Assembly (NCBI GenBank): GCA_965242845.1
Contig: CBDETC010000003.1
Coordinates: 186,001 to 250,000, forward strand
DNA: 64,000 nucleotides
Origin: RHLJ01 sp965242845
Lineage (GTDB): Bacteria > Bacteroidota > Rhodothermia > Balneolales > Balneolaceae
Direction: 5' to 3'
The notes under the pieces were generated by a model. It worked only from the letters and a program-made list of their open reading frames with translations. It was not told where the DNA came from and ran no database searches. How positions within the stretch are numbered: position 1 is the stretch's first letter; each line of letters opens with the position of its first letter. This document shows, in pieces, positions 1 through 8,299 of the stretch. Position numbers and translations under genes: made by a program.

Positions 1-63
1 TGAGAGTAAAAAGAGAAACGCAAAAAAGGGTATAAAGAAAAAGCGTTTACCAGTCCTTATCAT
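1..63 (-). CDS. Probable BatD, N-terminal fragment (runs off left edge)
   Basis: Only the first 21 codons are inside the window. They read MIRTGKRFFFIPFF followed by AFLFLLS, a typical signal peptide with a basic N-terminus and a hydrophobic core. The ATG lies inside the end of the upstream Gln-rich gene and overlaps it by 17 bases. An AGGGA ribosome-binding-like motif sits about 10 bases before it. In Bacteroidota Bat operons a BatC-type TPR protein is followed by BatD, a large membrane-anchored protein, so BatD is the expected product. That identity rests on context; the sequence itself shows only a secreted or membrane protein start coupled to the preceding gene. Confidence 0.5.
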   Translation of the reverse strand, partial: MIRTGKRFFFIPFFAFLFLLS

Positions 64-565
64 GAGTAGCTGATCCCTGCTTCTTTTTCTTTTTAAATTC
101 TTTTAGCAGCTCTTTCTCTTTTTGAGCAAGAGCCTGGAGTATTTTTTGAGCCTCTTCTTTGCTTATCTCTTTGGGTTCCTGAGGTTGTTGCTCCTGCTGT
201 TCTTCCTGTGGCTGCTCTTCTTGTTCATTTTCTTGTTGCTGATCCTGTTGTTGATCTTCATTCTGCTCTTGATTTTGCTGATCCTGGTTCTGTTGTTCTT
301 CGTTTTGTTGCTGCTGATCCTGGTTTTGTTGGTCCTGCTGCTGTTGTTCTTGTTTCTCTTGTTCTTCTTCCAATTTTCTCAATAATGCATTTAGCCTTGG
401 ATCATTGGGGTATCGGCTTAAGCCTTGCTGTACCTGGCTAATGGCTCCTTGCAAATCTGCATTAATAAATGACTGAGCTCCTCCATGAAAGTAGGAATCC
501 GCAGATTGAGATTGAGCGGTTACGGTTATCATTAAAAAAGAAAAAAGTAAGACTAAGTATTTCAT
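47..565 (-). CDS. Gln/Glu-rich BatC-like exported protein
   Basis: A 172-residue protein with a signal peptide (about residues 1-18, ending near TAQS), a short TPR-like helical part at residues 25-65, an extreme low-complexity stretch of Gln, Glu, Asn and Asp at about 66-130, and a Lys-rich tail. The TPR plus Gln-rich layout resembles BatC proteins of the Bat (Bacteroides aerotolerance) operon. It follows another TPR protein after 6 bases and overlaps the next gene start by 17 bases, so the three genes are probably one operon. Function is not established beyond the family link. The low-complexity stretch makes homology scores unreliable, and the opposite strand shows long Leu/Phe-rich frames that are only its mirror. 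Confidence 0.6.
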   Translation of the reverse strand: MKYLVLLFSFLMITVTAQSQSADSYFHGGAQSFINADLQGAISQVQQGLSRYPNDPRLNALLRKLEEEQEKQEQQQQDQQNQDQQQQNEEQQNQDQQNQEQNEDQQQDQQQENEQEEQPQEEQQEQQPQEPKEISKEEAQKILQALAQKEKELLKEFKKKKKQGSATHDKDW

Positions 566-571
566 AGTTTT

Positions 572-1210
572 TTAAGAATCAATTTCACTTACATCACCAA
601 TACGCTGGATGAAATCACTAAAATTTTGAACTGTTGGATCAGCATTAAGTGCTTCCTGCATCAAATTTAGTGCTTCTTGATATTTTCGTTCAGCAACTAA
701 TTGTTCGGCCCTTTTCTTCATGGCTTTTGCATATTCACTAGGTGGTTCCTGATCATGATTATGCTGGTCATTTTGTTGTTGCTGTTGCTCATCCTGTTTA
801 CCTGATTCTGCTAGTGCTCTTTCGTAATTATGCTTTGCTTCTGAATCAGATGGGTTAAGTTTGAGCGAGTTTCTAAAGTGCTGAGTTGCTGGTTTCCATT
901 GCTGTCCTTCTGCAAGTACAGAGCCGATGTTATATTCAGCGAGTGCTTTCTTTTCCGGGGAATCAGCCATAGAGCGGTACTGCATATAGGTTTGAATGGC
1001 TTCTTCAGTTTTACCCTGCTTAGCTAATGCATTTGCCAGGTTAAAATATACTTCGGCGTTTTCGGGATCGGTTTCCAGAGAAGCTCTGTATAGTTCTTCA
1101 GCTTTTACATAGTCTCCCTGTTCGTAGGCTTCATTTCCCTTTTTAGCATCACTATTCCCGGGGCCGGTTAAAAGGAAGATTAATAGTAAATATGTAAAAA
1201 CAGCTTTCAT
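572..1210 (-). CDS. TPR-repeat protein, BatC-like
   Basis: A 212-residue exported protein. Residues 1-20 form a signal peptide. At least three tetratricopeptide repeats follow at about 24-57, 58-90 and 92-125 (for example NAYEQGDYVKAEELY-type helices and AEVYFNLANALAKQGKTEEA). A Gln/Asn/His-rich linker at about 138-155 precedes a fourth TPR-like helix pair near 160-200. TPR domains mediate protein contacts, and in the Bat system BatC is proposed to assemble with the von Willebrand domain proteins BatA and BatB. Those genes are not visible upstream here, where yebC lies 6 bases away, so the operon is either rearranged or continues to the left. Confidence 0.65.
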   Translation of the reverse strand: MKAVFTYLLLIFLLTGPGNSDAKKGNEAYEQGDYVKAEELYRASLETDPENAEVYFNLANALAKQGKTEEAIQTYMQYRSMADSPEKKALAEYNIGSVLAEGQQWKPATQHFRNSLKLNPSDSEAKHNYERALAESGKQDEQQQQQNDQHNHDQEPPSEYAKAMKKRAEQLVAERKYQEALNLMQEALNADPTVQNFSDFIQRIGDVSEIDS

Positions 1211-1216
1211 GCTAAA

Positions 1217-1972
1217 TTATAACTCTTCGGCTATTGCTAATGTTTCGTCGTCCATTAACATATTAGTAAACACATTTGAAACGTCATCATTCTCTTCAAA
1301 TTTTTCCATCATTTTAAAATTTGAAAGAGCTACTTCAGAATCTACTTTAGTTTCTGTGGTTGCTTCACGGATAAGTTCGGCAGATTCGATCTTAAAACCG
1401 CTCTCTTCGAGCGCTTTTCGAACATTAAATAGCTCACTTCGCTCAGAATAAACAACGAAAAAATCATCCTCAGCTTTTACATCTTCAGCACCGGCTTCAA
1501 TAGCTTCCATCATAAATTCTTCCTCATCCAAACCTTCTGAAGAAACCTGAATTAATCCTTTTTGCTCAAAAAGAAAACCAACAGAACCGTTTGTACCCAT
1601 ATTTCCACCGTGTTTAGTGAAAATGTGACGAATCTCCCCAACTGTACGATTATTATTATCGGTAGCCGCTTCGATGTAATACGCGATACCTCCAGGGCCA
1701 TACCCTTCAAAAGATACTTCTTCATAGGTAGTTCCATCGTCCAGCTCTCCGGCGCCACGTTTAATGGCCCGCTCCATGTTATCCTTAGGAAGGTTTGCTG
1801 CTTTAGCGTTGTCAATGGCAAGAGATAAACGAGGATTTCCTGAAGGATCACTACCACCTTCGCGCGCAGCTATGGTAAGTTCCTTAATAATTTTAGTAAA
1901 AACTTTTGAACGCTTGGCGTCTTCTTTTGCTTTCTTATGGCGAATGTTCGCCCATTTGGAATGTCCTGCCAT
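1217..1972 (-). CDS. yebC: YebC/TACO1 family protein
   Basis: A 251-residue member of the YebC/PmpR/TACO1 family, usually annotated as a transcriptional regulator; relatives are also implicated in translation. The diagnostic N-terminus MAGHSKWANIRHKK is intact, followed by KAKEDAKRSKVFTKIIKEL and the internal GGNMGTNGSVGFLF motif. An in-frame ATG at 2050 would add 26 residues, but the family start is the Met of MAGHSKW. A Bacteroidetes-type -7 box (TATATTTG at 2005-2012) lies between the two, so the longer start would be upstream of the likely transcript. The C-terminal LADD-like acidic end is normal. It may be co-transcribed with the two TPR genes downstream. Confidence 0.93.
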   Translation of the reverse strand: MAGHSKWANIRHKKAKEDAKRSKVFTKIIKELTIAAREGGSDPSGNPRLSLAIDNAKAANLPKDNMERAIKRGAGELDDGTTYEEVSFEGYGPGGIAYYIEAATDNNNRTVGEIRHIFTKHGGNMGTNGSVGFLFEQKGLIQVSSEGLDEEEFMMEAIEAGAEDVKAEDDFFVVYSERSELFNVRKALEESGFKIESAELIREATTETKVDSEVALSNFKMMEKFEENDDVSNVFTNMLMDDETLAIAEEL

Positions 1973-2004
1973 GCAAACTACTTCTAAATTTTCAGTTTGG
2001 GAGG

Positions 2005-2012
2005 CAAATATA
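2005..2012 (-). promoter_or_regulatory. Bacteroidetes-type -7 promoter box for yebC
   Basis: On the minus strand this reads TATATTTG, a perfect match to the TAnnTTTG -7 element of the Bacteroidetes housekeeping sigma factor. An imperfect TTT-containing -33 element lies about 20 bases upstream. The predicted transcript would start near 1998, leaving a leader of roughly 25 bases before the yebC ATG at 1972. Inferred from pattern only. Confidence 0.5.
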
Positions 2013-2133
2013 AAGAATACAGGCACGGTTCGAAATATTTGAACGTTCATGTGGTGTTAAAGGATGTTTTGGACGGGAAATATCAACTCAGAATCTGTAT
2101 TTTTCTAACTCACATATAGTGGAGCTTTAATAC

Positions 2134-3276
2134 ATGAATATTGGAATCGTTTGTTACCCCACATTTGGAGGTAGCGGTGTTGTGGCCACCGAATTAGCCA
2201 AAGTACTAGCAATGAAAGGGCATAAAATTCATGTGCTAAGTTACGCAAGGCCAGCTCGCCTTGAGACGCTGGATACCAGAATCACTTATCACGAGGTATC
2301 CATAAATTCATATCCACTATTTGAATATCCCCCTTACGCCCTTGCTCTCGCTTCTCAAATGGTGAACCTGATTGAGTATGAGAATCTTGATTTACTTCAT
2401 GTTCATTATGCGCTTCCGCATGCTACTAGTGCGTATTTGGCTAAGCAAATAATGATAGAAAAGGGAAAAACAGTTCCTATCGTTACTACTCTTCACGGAA
2501 CAGATATCACCCTGGTTGGAAAGGATCCAAGCTATAAGCACGTGGTCGAATTTTCTATCGACAAAAGTGATGGAGTTACAGCAGTTTCAAATTATCTAAA
2601 AGAGGAAACCTTCGATAATTTTGATATAAAAAGAGACATAAAAGTAATTCCAAACTTTATTGACCTGGATAGATTTCAAAAATCAAACAAAAGTCATTTC
2701 AAAAAAGCTATTTGCCCCGACGGAGAGAAAGTAGTAGTTCATGTATCTAACTTTAGAAAAGTAAAGAGAGTACCAGAAGTAATTACTGTTTTCTCTAAGA
2801 TTCTGGAGCATGGAATTGGAGCCAAACTTCTACTAGTAGGAGATGGTCCGGATCGGCAAAAAGCAGAACAGCAGTGTAGAGAACTGGGTATTTGTGATCA
2901 TACGCGGTTCCTTGGAAAATTGGATGAAGTAGAAGAAGTACTTTCAATTGCTGATCTATTCTTAATTCCCTCTGGTTCCGAAACATTCGGATTAGCTGCA
3001 TTAGAAGCCATGAGCTGTTCAGTACCGGTTATTAGTTCCAATATTGGTGGACTGCCTGAAGTAAATGTAGAAGGTGAAACAGGATACCTGTGTGATCTTG
3101 ATGATACCCAATGCATGGCAGACCATGCTTTGAATATTCTGACCAATCCTGAATTACATGAAAAACTTTCGACAAATGCCCGAAAAAGAGCGGAGCAGTT
3201 TAACCAGGATTTGGTAGTTGGAATGTATGAGGACTTCTATCGTGAAGTTATGGACGGAGTACTTCAGTTTCAGTAA
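2134..3276 (+). CDS. bshA: N-acetyl-alpha-D-glucosaminyl L-malate synthase BshA
   Basis: A 380-residue retaining GT4 glycosyltransferase that joins UDP-GlcNAc to L-malate in the first step of bacillithiol synthesis. The BshA-specific N-terminus is clear (YPTFGGSGVVATELAKVL at residues 8-25, then HVHYALPHATSAYLA near 88). The C-terminal Rossmann domain carries LLVGDGPD and the donor-binding E-x7-E region in GSETFGLAALEAMS near residues 281-291. Length matches the family. It is transcribed alone, divergent from yebC and convergent with sucC, with a hairpin terminator after it. A YpdA-type bacillithiol disulfide reductase near 62 kb supports bacillithiol as this organism's low-molecular-weight thiol. 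Confidence 0.93.
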   Translation: MNIGIVCYPTFGGSGVVATELAKVLAMKGHKIHVLSYARPARLETLDTRITYHEVSINSYPLFEYPPYALALASQMVNLIEYENLDLLHVHYALPHATSAYLAKQIMIEKGKTVPIVTTLHGTDITLVGKDPSYKHVVEFSIDKSDGVTAVSNYLKEETFDNFDIKRDIKVIPNFIDLDRFQKSNKSHFKKAICPDGEKVVVHVSNFRKVKRVPEVITVFSKILEHGIGAKLLLVGDGPDRQKAEQQCRELGICDHTRFLGKLDEVEEVLSIADLFLIPSGSETFGLAALEAMSCSVPVISSNIGGLPEVNVEGETGYLCDLDDTQCMADHALNILTNPELHEKLSTNARKRAEQFNQDLVVGMYEDFYREVMDGVLQFQ

Positions 3277-3303
3277 CTGAGTTGTAAAGTCCCTAAGTAA
3301 CAG

Positions 3304-3343
3304 AGTACCAAAGTAGAAGAGAGTTGTACTCTACTTTGGTACT
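3304..3343. terminator. Hairpin between convergent bshA and sucC
   Basis: A perfect 14-base inverted repeat (AGTACCAAAGTAGA at 3304-3317 and its complement at 3330-3343) with a 12-base loop, in the gap between two convergent genes. Imperfect matches continue on both flanks (AAGT/ACTT motifs). There is no clear T-run, so it is either a bidirectional terminator without a U-tract or an intergenic palindromic repeat. Confidence 0.55.
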
Positions 3344-3370
3344 AAGTCACTTTCCAACTTAGGTACTCTA

Positions 3371-4576
3371 TTAAGCAAGAACTTTAGAAACTTCTTCAGC
3401 TGCCTCTTTAAGTAGAACTGCAGAAATCACATTAAGGCCAGAATTGTCAATGATTTCTTTTGCTTCAGCTGCATTTGTTCCCTGAAGTCGAACGATGATA
3501 GGTACATTTTCAACTTTTGCAGCAATCTCTGGATCTTTTACCGCTTCAATAACTCCATTTGCTACTCTATCACAACGCACAATTCCACCGAAGATATTGA
3601 TAAGAATGGCTTTCACATTCGGGTCGTCCAAAATGATTTGGAATCCATTTTTAACCGTCTCCACATTAGCACCGCCTCCAACATCCAGGAAGTTAGCTGG
3701 TTCACCACCAGATAGCTTGATGATATCCATGGTTGCCATAGCTAATCCAGCGCCATTTACCATACAGCCTACATTTCCATCTAATTTGATGTAGTTGAGG
3801 TTGTACTTCTGAGCTTCTAATTCAAATGGATCCTCTTCTGACTCGTCTTTTAGTTCAGCTAAATCTTTGTGACGGAATAAAGCATTTCCGTCTAATGTTA
3901 CTTTAGCATCCAGGGCAAGAATGTCATTGTCTGGAGTAAGAATGAGCGGATTGATTTCGAACATATCGGAATCAATTTCAAGATAGGCATTGTAGATAGC
4001 CATGATGAATTTGATAGCCTTTTTAAGAGCATCACCTTCAAGTCCTAGTGCAAATGCTAAGTGCCGAGCCTGATTTACTTGTAGTGGCATGCCGGGCTCT
4101 ACCCACTCTTTGATAATTTTCTCTGGAGTTTCCTCTGCTACTTTCTCGATTTCTACACCGCCTTCAGTAGAAACCATAATCACGTTTTTGGACACTCCGC
4201 GATCTAGTAAGATGCCTAAATAGAATTCCTTTTCTATATCAACACCATCCGTAACATATAATCGCTGAACAAGTTGGCCTTCTTCTCCGGTTTGGATAGT
4301 AACAAGCACATCTCCTAAAAGAGATTCAGCTGCTTCTTTTACTTCCTCAACGGTTTTGCAAAGAATTACCCCTTTTGCGTTGTTCTTTTTGGTTCGTCCT
4401 TTTCCTCGTCCACCGGCATGAATTTGTGCCTTAACAACAAAGAGAGTAGCGCCGTTATCTTTCAAAGTTTCTGCTGCCTTTACGGCTTCATCAACAGTTA
4501 AAGCAGCAATACCATCAGGAACTGCTACGCCATAGCTTTTTAAAATTTCTTTGGCTTGATACTCGTGGATTTTCAT
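3371..4576 (-). CDS. sucC: Succinyl-CoA ligase, beta subunit
   Basis: A 401-residue TCA-cycle enzyme subunit that binds nucleotide and succinate; with the alpha subunit SucD it interconverts succinyl-CoA and succinate with nucleotide phosphorylation. The N-terminus MKIHEYQAKEILKSYGV and the ATP-grasp motif VVKAQIHAGGRGKG (about 48-61) are typical. The C-terminal CoA-ligase domain includes GNVGCMVNGAGLAMATMD and LDVGGGA, and residues DAKVTLDGNA match the metal-binding part. Length fits the family. sucD is not adjacent, so the two subunits are encoded apart. Its own promoter box lies just upstream at 4625-4632. Confidence 0.96.
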   Translation of the reverse strand: MKIHEYQAKEILKSYGVAVPDGIAALTVDEAVKAAETLKDNGATLFVVKAQIHAGGRGKGRTKKNNAKGVILCKTVEEVKEAAESLLGDVLVTIQTGEEGQLVQRLYVTDGVDIEKEFYLGILLDRGVSKNVIMVSTEGGVEIEKVAEETPEKIIKEWVEPGMPLQVNQARHLAFALGLEGDALKKAIKFIMAIYNAYLEIDSDMFEINPLILTPDNDILALDAKVTLDGNALFRHKDLAELKDESEEDPFELEAQKYNLNYIKLDGNVGCMVNGAGLAMATMDIIKLSGGEPANFLDVGGGANVETVKNGFQIILDDPNVKAILINIFGGIVRCDRVANGVIEAVKDPEIAAKVENVPIIVRLQGTNAAEAKEIIDNSGLNVISAVLLKEAAEEVSKVLA

Positions 4577-4624
4577 GAAAACAGGTCGGTTTAAAAATTT
4601 AGGTTACTCCAAAATTAGGGAGCG

Positions 4625-4632
4625 CAAAAATA
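4625..4632 (-). promoter_or_regulatory. Bacteroidetes-type -7 promoter box for sucC
   Basis: Minus-strand TATTTTTG matches the TAnnTTTG -7 consensus, with a TTTA candidate -33 element about 19 bases further upstream. It would give a leader of about 40 bases before the sucC ATG. Pattern-based inference. Confidence 0.45.
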
Positions 4633-4682
4633 CCTAGAATAGTAGCTAAAATAAAGAAAGCACTGGGTCTGTTTTTCTATTC

Positions 4683-5486
4683 TTATTGATTAGCTGGCAG
4701 ATCGTCGATCTCGGTAAAAAGAATGCTGCCCTGGGTAAAACTTCCTCTAAAAAAAAGTGTGTAGAAGGAGGTAGCATTTTCCGGGAAACTATCTGAATCG
4801 ATGTTTAACGTCCATAAAGTCTCACTTTCCTGATCGAAATTATTGATGCCATAGTTATCTATATCAAGCTCATTTCCCTGGCTATCCAGAAATACTATAG
4901 AAAAAGTATTACTGCTGAACATGGTGTTATATACTGTGATAGAAAAAGGAATATTTCCACCATCATAAGGGGTGTCGAAAAAAGTGAACGCTAGCTGAAG
5001 TTGTGAATTATTAACGAACTCAGGGTTTGTAGTTGCAGGTAGGGGAAAGCTATTGCTCAAAGAGAACCCTCGCTCAAATATGATGTTTCCCTCTTCGTCA
5101 AGAATTTTTGCTGTAAGTAGTTTCCCGGAAATAAAATCGAATCTGCGTAGTTCCAATCCCCGGAAGCGCAGACTGTTAAAGTCCTCAAAAAATGAGTCCC
5201 GGATTTCTTCCTGATCAAAGCTCCATCCTATTCCTTCTTCGTCTTCAATTCGAAGGGCATATAAATCTTCGTGATTAGTTATTTCAGAAAGGAACACTTC
5301 AAAATTAACAGTGGCACTGAAAGAAGTTTCGGGAGTAGTTGCAGGGCGATTTAAATGAGAATTATGAGTCATTCCCAATGAGAAGAGAACCAAATTGATG
5401 CGCTGTTCCGTTGTATCTCCACTATCATTCGAAGGAGAACAAGCTAGTAGTGTAAGGAGGGAGAGAGTGAATATTTTAAATTTCAT
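4683..5486 (-). CDS. Hypothetical lipoprotein
   Basis: I do not recognise a family for this 267-residue protein. It has a clear lipoprotein signal: LTLLAC with the lipidated Cys at residue 16, followed by a Ser/Asn/Asp-rich linker. The rest alternates short hydrophobic beta-like strands with polar loops and many Phe, Asn and Asp residues, suggesting one or two immunoglobulin-like beta-sandwich domains (for example FSATVNFEVFLSEI and LQLAFTFFDTPYDGG). It lies between sucC and wecB, divergent from wecB, with no operon partner. It is probably an outer-membrane or periplasmic lipoprotein of unknown role. Confidence 0.7.
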   Translation of the reverse strand: MKFKIFTLSLLTLLACSPSNDSGDTTEQRINLVLFSLGMTHNSHLNRPATTPETSFSATVNFEVFLSEITNHEDLYALRIEDEEGIGWSFDQEEIRDSFFEDFNSLRFRGLELRRFDFISGKLLTAKILDEEGNIIFERGFSLSNSFPLPATTNPEFVNNSQLQLAFTFFDTPYDGGNIPFSITVYNTMFSSNTFSIVFLDSQGNELDIDNYGINNFDQESETLWTLNIDSDSFPENATSFYTLFFRGSFTQGSILFTEIDDLPANQ

Positions 5487-5574
5487 GGATTTAAGATAGC
5501 TGTAAAACTATTGAGAATGAATTTTAAGCCCATTGATTTAATCTTTACTTTCACTTCGCTGAAACGACGAGCTA

Positions 5575-6702
5575 ATGAATAAAACGAAAATCCTGATTGT
5601 ATTTGGAACGAGGCCAGAGGCTATTAAAATGGCTCCTGTAATCAAGGAGTTTCAGTCTAATCCCAAAGAATTTGAAGTAGAAGTGTGTATAACCGCACAG
5701 CACCGGGAAATGCTCGACCAGGTACTGAATTTTTTTGACATTACTCCCGATTACGATTTAGATATTATGCGTCCTAATCAGCGTTTGGATGAGTTGACGG
5801 CTAAAATACTTAAGGGGGTAACGGAAGTATTGGAAGAGTCAGAGCCGGATTTTGTGTACGTGCATGGGGATACAACTACTACGCTAGGGGCTTCATTAGC
5901 GGCATTCTATAAACAGATAAAAGTATGTCATGTGGAGGCCGGACTTAGAACCTATAACAAGGCAGCTCCATATCCCGAAGAAGTAAACAGGCAGTTAACA
6001 AGTAGATTAGCCGATATAAATTATGCTCCCACCAAGCAGGCTCAGCAAAATCTGATTAATGAGGGGGTTGATTCCTCTTCTATTTTTGTAACAGGTAATA
6101 CAGTGGTAGATGCTCTTTTCTATACCTTAGAAAAAGTAGAATCAAGTAATACTGATGAGATTCACCGTATCAAAGAGTTGATTGATAAAGAAAAAAAACT
6201 CGTATTGGTCACGGGGCATCGAAGAGAAAATTTTGGAGAAGGGTTTAAGAGCATTTGTGAGGCACTTGAAGAAATCGCAACTCATGAAAACGCGCAAATT
6301 ATCTACCCTGTTCATTTGAATCCTAATGTAAGAGAGCAAGTAATGGATCTTCTAGGGGGGATTTCCAATATCCATCTTATTGATCCACTTCCTTATGAAG
6401 CCTTCGTTTGGTTAATGAATGAGTCTCATTTCATAATTACTGATAGTGGAGGAATACAGGAAGAAGCTCCAAGTTTAAAGAAGCCTGTTTTATTGATGAG
6501 AGAGGTAACAGAACGCCCTGAAGTACTCGGGGCAGGAGTAGTAATGGTTGGTACAGAAAAGAGAAAAATAATTATGGAATCAGAACGAATTTTGGATGGT
6601 CATGTAGCTGAAGGGGTTTATCCAAAGGAGGGCTTGTTTGGAGATGGTAATTCAGCCAAATTGATCGTTGAAATTCAACAAAGAATAGCGGCTAAAAGCT
6701 GA
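5575..6702 (+). CDS. wecB: UDP-N-acetylglucosamine 2-epimerase (non-hydrolysing)
   Basis: A 375-residue enzyme converting UDP-GlcNAc to UDP-ManNAc for surface polysaccharide synthesis. It shows the family motif FGTRPEAIKMAPVI (10-23), the substrate-loop HVEAGLRTYNKAAPYPEE, the VTGHRRENFGEGF motif and the nucleotide-binding ITDSGGIQEEAPSLKKP with MREVTERPE. Length and all these motifs match WecB/MnaA rather than hydrolysing NeuC enzymes. No wecC dehydrogenase is adjacent. It precedes pyrR by 60 bases on the same strand and lies upstream of the polysaccharide locus that starts near 8300. A second, more divergent epimerase lies at 9376. Confidence 0.93.
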   Translation: MNKTKILIVFGTRPEAIKMAPVIKEFQSNPKEFEVEVCITAQHREMLDQVLNFFDITPDYDLDIMRPNQRLDELTAKILKGVTEVLEESEPDFVYVHGDTTTTLGASLAAFYKQIKVCHVEAGLRTYNKAAPYPEEVNRQLTSRLADINYAPTKQAQQNLINEGVDSSSIFVTGNTVVDALFYTLEKVESSNTDEIHRIKELIDKEKKLVLVTGHRRENFGEGFKSICEALEEIATHENAQIIYPVHLNPNVREQVMDLLGGISNIHLIDPLPYEAFVWLMNESHFIITDSGGIQEEAPSLKKPVLLMREVTERPEVLGAGVVMVGTEKRKIIMESERILDGHVAEGVYPKEGLFGDGNSAKLIVEIQQRIAAKS

Positions 6703-6724
6703 TAATATTTTCCATAAAAGATTA

Positions 6725-6732
6725 TATATTTG
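6725..6732 (+). promoter_or_regulatory. -7 promoter box upstream of pyrR
   Basis: TATATTTG fits the TAnnTTTG consensus; no good -33 element is visible. It would place the transcript start near 6738, about 25 bases before the TTG start of pyrR. The leader is too short for a classical PyrR-controlled attenuator, so regulation by attenuation at this site is unlikely. Confidence 0.4.
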
Positions 6733-6762
6733 TCCACCATTCAACTCATATAGATTACCCGC

Positions 6763-7311
6763 TTGGACAAAGCATTAATCATGACAGAAGAGGATTTAGA
6801 TCGCACCTATTTGCGATTCGCCCATCAATTCCTCGAATCTTATGATGACCCTTCCCGACTTGCTATTATTGGTATGCAAACACGCGGTGTATATATGGGG
6901 AGAAGAATCACAGATAGCATCAGTAAAGAGTTTGGTTTCGATATTGATTTTGGAGTGCTAGATGTAACCTTCTACAGAGATGATTTTAGATCAAAACTGA
7001 AGATGCCGGAGGTAAAGGTAACTGAGATACCGTTTGATTTATATGACCGGGATGTCGTGCTTGTTGACGATGTGCTTTTCACGGGTCGCACAGTGCGTTC
7101 GGCAATGGATGCGTTAATGGGCTATGGGCGTCCAAGGATTATTCGCTTTTGTTGTATGGTAGATCGCGGGCATCGTGAACTTCCAATCGCTCCAGATTAC
7201 ACCGGAATTTACGTGCCTACTCATTCTAAGGAAGAAGTACGAGTAAAGGTAAAAGAGCTAGATGGTGAAGACGCCGTGTATTTGGTAAATACGGGGGAAG
7301 GAAATGAGTGA
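6763..7311 (+). CDS. pyrR: Bifunctional pyr operon regulator / uracil phosphoribosyltransferase
   Basis: A 182-residue PyrR. The PRPP-binding signature VVLVDDVLFTGRTVRSA lies near residues 107-123, and the N-terminal MDKALIMTEEDLDRTYLRFAHQ aligns with the usual PyrR start. The start is therefore the TTG at 6763 rather than the in-frame ATG six codons later. In Firmicutes PyrR binds pyr mRNA in response to UMP; whether it regulates here is unknown. The gene overlaps pyrB by 8 bases, a conserved pyrRB pairing. RGHRELPIAPDYTG and the VKVKELDGEDAVYLV C-terminus are also family-typical. Confidence 0.92.
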   Translation: MDKALIMTEEDLDRTYLRFAHQFLESYDDPSRLAIIGMQTRGVYMGRRITDSISKEFGFDIDFGVLDVTFYRDDFRSKLKMPEVKVTEIPFDLYDRDVVLVDDVLFTGRTVRSAMDALMGYGRPRIIRFCCMVDRGHRELPIAPDYTGIYVPTHSKEEVRVKVKELDGEDAVYLVNTGEGNE

Positions 7312-8254
7312 TAGCTCGAAAAACTACCAGTTTAACCAACAGCATTTACTTGGTCTGGCAGATTATTCAAGAGAAGATATTTTATATGTGTTGGATCAGG
7401 CCAAATCTTTTCGGGAGATATTAGATAGACCCGTTCCCAAAGTGCCGACACTGAGAGATAAAACCATAGTAAATCTCTTTTATGAAAATAGTACCCGAAC
7501 ACGGCTTTCGTTCGAACTTGCTCAAAAAAGGATGGGTGCTGATGTAGTTAATTTTTCTGCAAGCACCTCCAGTACAAAAAAAGGGGAGTCCTTAAAAGAC
7601 ACTATTCAGAATATCAGTTCAATGAAGATTGATATGGTGGTAGTTCGTCATAAAAGTCCCGGAGTACCTCATTTTCTGACCCAATGCGTTGATGCGGCTA
7701 TCTTAAATGCTGGAGATGGAGCTCATGAGCATCCAACCCAGGCGCTTTTAGATATGTTTACGATGCAGCAGCTACATCCAGACTTGACTGGAAAGAAGAT
7801 TGCGATTATAGGTGATATCTCGCACAGCAGGGTTGTTCGATCTAATATAGTAGGGCTAACAAAAGTAGGTGCGAAAGTGGTGCTTTGTGGACCTAAAACA
7901 TTGATGCCTGTTTATGCTAAGGATTTAGGGGTAGAAGTTTCTTATAACCTTGAAGAAACACTAGCCTGGTGTGATGTGGCAATGGCATTAAGAATTCAAT
8001 TAGAACGGCAGGATGAGGGTACAGAACTATTTCCATCCTTAAGAGAATACCATGAACATTTTGGAATTAAACTGGAACATCTAGAAAAGTATCCAGATTT
8101 TAGAATTATGCATCCCGGCCCAATAAACCGGGGAGTAGAAATGCAAAGTGAAGTAGCAGATAGTGATCGTGCTGTTATTTTAGATCAGGTTACCAATGGG
8201 GTAGCCGTTCGAATGGCAGTTCTTTACTTGTTGAGTGGCGGGACTAGAATTTGA
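7304..8254 (+). CDS. pyrB: Aspartate carbamoyltransferase catalytic subunit
   Basis: A 316-residue enzyme catalysing carbamoyl phosphate plus aspartate to N-carbamoyl-aspartate, the committed step of pyrimidine synthesis. It shows the carbamoyl-phosphate motif ENSTRTRLSFE (near residues 62-72), the SSTKKGESLKDT loop, HPTQALLDMF, and the aspartate-side loop MHPGPINRGVE. Length matches the PyrR-associated class without a PyrI regulatory subunit. It is translationally coupled to pyrR (8-base overlap). About 45 bases separate it from the open frame of the first polysaccharide glycosyltransferase. Confidence 0.95.
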   Translation: MSDSSKNYQFNQQHLLGLADYSREDILYVLDQAKSFREILDRPVPKVPTLRDKTIVNLFYENSTRTRLSFELAQKRMGADVVNFSASTSSTKKGESLKDTIQNISSMKIDMVVVRHKSPGVPHFLTQCVDAAILNAGDGAHEHPTQALLDMFTMQQLHPDLTGKKIAIIGDISHSRVVRSNIVGLTKVGAKVVLCGPKTLMPVYAKDLGVEVSYNLEETLAWCDVAMALRIQLERQDEGTELFPSLREYHEHFGIKLEHLEKYPDFRIMHPGPINRGVEMQSEVADSDRAVILDQVTNGVAVRMAVLYLLSGGTRI

Positions 8255-8299
8255 TATTCTTTTATTCTGAGCTTTATTAACTTCGCACAATTAGAATAG

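Noticed and set aside
122..385. Plus-strand frame rich in Leu and Phe
   Set aside because: It is the antisense of the Gln-rich stretch of the BatC-like gene; the composition follows from the complement of CAG/CAA/GAA codons.
1973..2050. 26-residue N-terminal extension of yebC
   Set aside because: The family starts at MAGHSKW, and a promoter box lies between the two starts.
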